Of a DNA stretch of 64,000 nt, positions 60,994-64,000 are shown one piece after another. The DNA is taken from the NCBI GenBank assembly GCA_947626675.1, contig CANQTC010000001.1, positions 186,001-250,000 of the forward strand, written 5' to 3'. This DNA is from an uncultured Coprococcus sp. GTDB taxonomy: Bacteria; Bacillota; Clostridia; Lachnospirales; Lachnospiraceae. Each line of letters starts with the position of its first letter. Positions within the stretch are counted from its first letter, which is position 1. The translations under genes were made by a program, and so were the position numbers. The notes beneath the pieces were generated by a model, which had not been told where the DNA came from, did no database searches, and saw nothing but the letters and a program-made list of their open reading frames with translations.

Positions 60994-62478
60994 TCAATGA
61001 TTTGTATAATACGCATCAAATACCTGTCTTGCTATATAGGATGCAGACGCCCCTGTGTTACTGGCGTTTTCCACAATTACGCAAACTACGATATCAGGAT
61101 TATCCACATTTGAAAATCCTACAAACCAAGAATGGGAGTCGCCTGCTTCATTAAATTCCGCAGTTCCTGTCTTTCCTTCTATCGTATAGTCAGCGCCATA
61201 GAAATAATCTGATGCTGTTCCATATTCTGTAACGCCTTTTAACAGCGCGCACATCGTATCCGCCTCATCCGGAGATATAATCTTTCCGTATGTATCCGGC
61301 TTAAATTTCTTCATAACAGTTCCATCACAGCTTTCTATACTGTCGATAATATATGGTTTCATCAGTACACCGCCATTTGCAATCGTACTCATGATAAGAG
61401 CATTATGAAGCGGTGTCATCAGGGTATCTCCTTGTCCGATAGCCGTCTGCGGAATACTGGCATCATCTGAATTTGCATCAATTACAAAACTCGACTTACT
61501 ATAATACCCATCATATGGAAGCGCTTTATTGAAGAGAAATGTTTCGCATAATTCACGATATTTTCCTTTATCAAGGCTAAGTCCGATATTGGAAAATGAA
61601 GTATTACACGAATAGGAAAGAGAGTCTTTCAGATTAATCGTTCCGTGCACCTTATAGTTGTAGCAATGTATCGGCACACCGCTGAACATATCCTCTCCCT
61701 CACAGGTAAATGAATATTTATTATAATCCTTATTTTCTCTCACATATTCCAGCGCGGTTATTACTTTAAATGTAGAACCCGGCGGATATAATCCCTGCGT
61801 AGCTCTGTTTAAAAGACAGGAACTATCACTGTCGGCAGTTTCTGCAATAACATTCTCAATATCGTTAGGGTCAAAATCCGGCTTTGATACCATTGTCAGT
61901 ATTTTTCCCGTAGACGGCTCAAGCGCTACGACAGCGCCGTCATTATATCCAAGCGACTCATATGCTGTACGCTGCATATTAAAATCAAGTGTCGTAACGA
62001 CATTATTGCCAAGATTTTTCTTATCTGCCAAAGCATTGTATACCTGCTTTAATATATTCTGGTTTGAATTCAGCAGATAATAGGTAGAAAGCATCTCAAC
62101 GCCTGCCTGTCCATTGCTGTCATATCCTATTACATGAGAAAACATATTGGAATATGGATAATATCTTGTTTCATTTCCGTCATCATCCACAACGGTCTCC
62201 GCAAGCACTTCCCTGTCACTTGAAAGCACGCTTCCCTTGATTACTTTGGATGCATAAATATTCTGCCGCATATTATATGAATTTGCAATCGCGGTATCTG
62301 CATCCCGGACCGTAAACAGAATGATATTTGCAATCATTGCAATAAAGAGCAAAACGACAAAGTATGTGATTACAAGCACCGGTACATTCTTTTTATCATT
62401 GCTTTTTTTATCTATATTGATATTATTCTCCTGCAAATTCATCTCTGAATTTGCTTCTGCTGTTGTTTTCTTTGACAT
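60994..62478 (-). CDS. Class B penicillin-binding protein (transpeptidase)
   Basis: About 494 residues from an ATG at 62478, though weakly marked; an ATG at 62505 is an alternative. One membrane helix (about 33-55), a short linker domain, and a transpeptidase domain with the active-site S-x-x-K in YPPGSTFKVI, S-x-N in SYSCNTS and KTG in EGKTGTAEF. Class B enzymes cross-link peptidoglycan in partnership with SEDS polymerases, and the gene begins inside the end of such a gene (FtsW/RodA/SpoVE). It is closest to the PbpA/Pbp2-like short class B enzymes of Gram-positive bacteria. Confidence 0.92.
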   Translation of the reverse strand: MSKKTTAEANSEMNLQENNINIDKKSNDKKNVPVLVITYFVVLLFIAMIANIILFTVRDADTAIANSYNMRQNIYASKVIKGSVLSSDREVLAETVVDDDGNETRYYPYSNMFSHVIGYDSNGQAGVEMLSTYYLLNSNQNILKQVYNALADKKNLGNNVVTTLDFNMQRTAYESLGYNDGAVVALEPSTGKILTMVSKPDFDPNDIENVIAETADSDSSCLLNRATQGLYPPGSTFKVITALEYVRENKDYNKYSFTCEGEDMFSGVPIHCYNYKVHGTINLKDSLSYSCNTSFSNIGLSLDKGKYRELCETFLFNKALPYDGYYSKSSFVIDANSDDASIPQTAIGQGDTLMTPLHNALIMSTIANGGVLMKPYIIDSIESCDGTVMKKFKPDTYGKIISPDEADTMCALLKGVTEYGTASDYFYGADYTIEGKTGTAEFNEAGDSHSWFVGFSNVDNPDIVVCVIVENASNTGASASYIARQVFDAYYTNH

Positions 62479-63841
62479 AATTCTGATTATAGCTTCTTTC
62501 TGCATTATTTTTATTTGTATCTGTATTTTCCAGTACACATATTCCCTGAATAATAGCGAATATCACAAGCGTACTCACAATGGAACTTACACCATAACTG
62601 ACAAGCGGAAGTGTTACGCCTGTCGATGGAATAAATTTTGTTACACCGCCCACATTGATAAACACCTGAAAGATGAAACAGATGGTAAAACCAAATGCCA
62701 CATTTTTATAAAATGTATTTCTTATTTTCATCGATATATTGATAAAATATATAAAACAGCTTATATACATGAGGAGAAGGCACAGTCCAAATATAACGCC
62801 CAGCTCTTCACATATGGCAGCAAATATAAAATCACTTTCCACTACAGGAATAGATGTCGGAAGTCCCTGACACAGTCCTACGCCGCCAAGTCCGCCCGAA
62901 CCAATGGCAAATAAGGACTGCGATACCTGATATCCGCTTCCGTCTATATATTCAAACGGATTCAGCCACGCATTAATTCTCGTTGTAACATGGGCAAACA
63001 TATCGGTATCTTTAAACAGGACATAGCCTACGGTCGCCGCAACCACTCCCGCTGATATTCCGCCTATCAGGATAGAGTGTTTTCCTGTTGCAAGATATAC
63101 CATCATGACAAATACCATGAAAAATATAACGGCACCACCTAAATCCTTCTCTAAAACAAGAATCAGCATAAATATGCCTGATACCGCAGTAATCTTCATC
63201 ATGCCTGCAAATCCTTTCGCCTTTTCAAAAGAGCTTGCAATAAAGAAAACAAATATGATTTTTACAATCTCCATTGGCTGCATGGAAAAGTTTCCTATTC
63301 CAATCCAGTTCCGGGAACCATAGATGTTCATACCAAGTCCGGGTATAAATACCGTAAGCAGAAAACAAATTCCAAATATCGCATAAAACAGATTCCAGTT
63401 TTTTATCTGCGGACATTTCACGATAATAAGCGGAATAAATGCTGTAACAATCAGCATAATGGATGCAAAAATGAACTGTTTCTTTGCCAAATCGAAATCA
63501 ATTCTTGTAAGCATCACATACCCTATAAGAAGAAGGAAAGACATATTATTGGTAATCAGTCTTGAAGACTTCTTATAAATTGCATGATAGGAAACCATAT
63601 AAACGATGGATATCACCATTTGCAGCAAATAAAAGATAATAATCTCCTTCGTCTTATAATGAAGATACATCGTAAGGTAACACAGAAAATGAATTACAAA
63701 TACATAAAATATCTGTACATTCAGCGCCCTTCTCTTTTTCTTCTCTTTCACAGGCTTTAATACCGTAAAACATTTTACAGTATACAGCACCATAAAAAAT
63801 ATAATTAAATATTTTGAAACTTCAGTAATTATTCTTACCAT
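62423..63841 (-). CDS. FtsW/RodA/SpoVE-family peptidoglycan polymerase
   Basis: A 472-residue polytopic protein with about twelve membrane helices. Typical SEDS signatures are GLGMNIYGSRNWIGIGNFSM near 175, EKDLGGAVIFFMVF near 230 and CQGLPTSIPVVESDFIFAAI near 325. It is the glycosyltransferase partner of the class B PBP encoded next. The ATG overlaps the stop of the upstream gene as TAATG. Whether it serves division, elongation or spore cortex cannot be decided from sequence. Confidence 0.93.
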   Translation of the reverse strand: MVRIITEVSKYLIIFFMVLYTVKCFTVLKPVKEKKKRRALNVQIFYVFVIHFLCYLTMYLHYKTKEIIIFYLLQMVISIVYMVSYHAIYKKSSRLITNNMSFLLLIGYVMLTRIDFDLAKKQFIFASIMLIVTAFIPLIIVKCPQIKNWNLFYAIFGICFLLTVFIPGLGMNIYGSRNWIGIGNFSMQPMEIVKIIFVFFIASSFEKAKGFAGMMKITAVSGIFMLILVLEKDLGGAVIFFMVFVMMVYLATGKHSILIGGISAGVVAATVGYVLFKDTDMFAHVTTRINAWLNPFEYIDGSGYQVSQSLFAIGSGGLGGVGLCQGLPTSIPVVESDFIFAAICEELGVIFGLCLLLMYISCFIYFINISMKIRNTFYKNVAFGFTICFIFQVFINVGGVTKFIPSTGVTLPLVSYGVSSIVSTLVIFAIIQGICVLENTDTNKNNAERSYNQNYVKENNSRSKFRDEFAGE

Positions 63842-64000
63842 TAGTCAATACCTCTGAAATAATGTCCTCTCGTATATACCGCATTTTTATTTTGAATTGT
63901 ATCCTGTCCATTGCAGATTGCACCTGCCAGTCGTTTCATAACCATTTCTGTCTGTCTTTCATCTTCTATCGTAAAGTCTGCAAAGCAATCCGGCATCACC
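63841..64000 (-). CDS. Partial gene running off the right edge
   Basis: The last 52 codons of a gene upstream of the SEDS gene, ending in ...TRGHYFRGID before TAA, which overlaps the next ATG. The visible part has no membrane segment and no recognised motif. Coupling to the polymerase suggests a role in the cell envelope but nothing firm can be said. Confidence 0.6.
   Translation of the reverse strand, partial: VMPDCFADFTIEDERQTEMVMKRLAGAICNGQDTIQNKNAVYTRGHYFRGID

Overview
The window reads as a low-GC Gram-positive chromosome of the Clostridia, most likely a gut Lachnospiraceae. The main indications are a spoIIGA-sigE pair, sortases of classes B and C with LPxTG pilins, a stand-alone AICAR transformylase beside a PurO-type IMP cyclohydrolase under a ZTP riboswitch, Feo iron transport with DtxR-type regulators, and an ECF transporter of the MptD/Trep_Strep type. 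Species cannot be fixed from sequence reading alone.

Layout. (1) 56-8203, minus strand: a thirteen-gene bacterial microcompartment (BMC) operon. It has three BMC-H shell proteins and one BMC-P vertex protein. Its enzymes are unusual for a BMC: a UbiD decarboxylase with its UbiX prenyl-FMN synthase, an isochorismatase-type hydrolase, an adenine-deaminase-like amidohydrolase, a cyclase-family hydrolase and a DUF1989 protein. No aldehyde dehydrogenase or other classical signature enzyme is present. A strong promoter, an operator-like inverted repeat and two intrinsic terminators in a 240-nt leader precede it. (2) 8572-24471: transport genes, probably for iron or siderophores. A TetR-controlled ECF transporter and two fused ABC half-transporters, a MacB/FtsX-like exporter, a DtxR-type repressor, and an AraC regulator with a second ABC pair. 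One ABC gene carries an in-frame amber codon. (3) 24594-30787: metE, two LysR regulators, and a flavodoxin / carboxymuconolactone-decarboxylase-like / cupin cluster.

(4) 30750-33665: an exported protein whose mature N-terminus is an almost complete ubiquitin (about 70% identical to eukaryotic ubiquitin by eye), followed by GLUG-like repeats, Cys-rich repeats and a sorting-signal-like tail. (5) 33840-35975: purine synthesis under a ZTP riboswitch. (6) 36032-49585: a sortase-assembled pilus locus with a tip protein of about 3,300 residues (His/Cys repeats, CHAP domain, leucine-rich repeats, LPETG), a major pilin, a signal peptidase and a class C sortase. (7) 49809-53375: feoA-feoA-feoB and a divergent DtxR-type regulator.

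(8) 53453-59345: phosphatidylserine/phosphatidylethanolamine synthesis with a flippase-like membrane protein, a subtilisin-like protease, and spoIIGA-sigE in which SpoIIGA lacks its membrane half. (9) 59429-64000: tRNA-Leu, sortase B, a Nudix hydrolase, a class B penicillin-binding protein and an FtsW/RodA/SpoVE protein, with an unidentified gene running off the right edge.

A shared palindrome (R)TTAG-N6-CTAAC occurs before feoA, before one dtxR-type gene and before the ECF/ABC operon, so these transport modules probably form one iron regulon. The most unusual items are the exported ubiquitin fusion, the decarboxylase/hydrolase microcompartment, the truncated SpoIIGA and the giant pilus tip.
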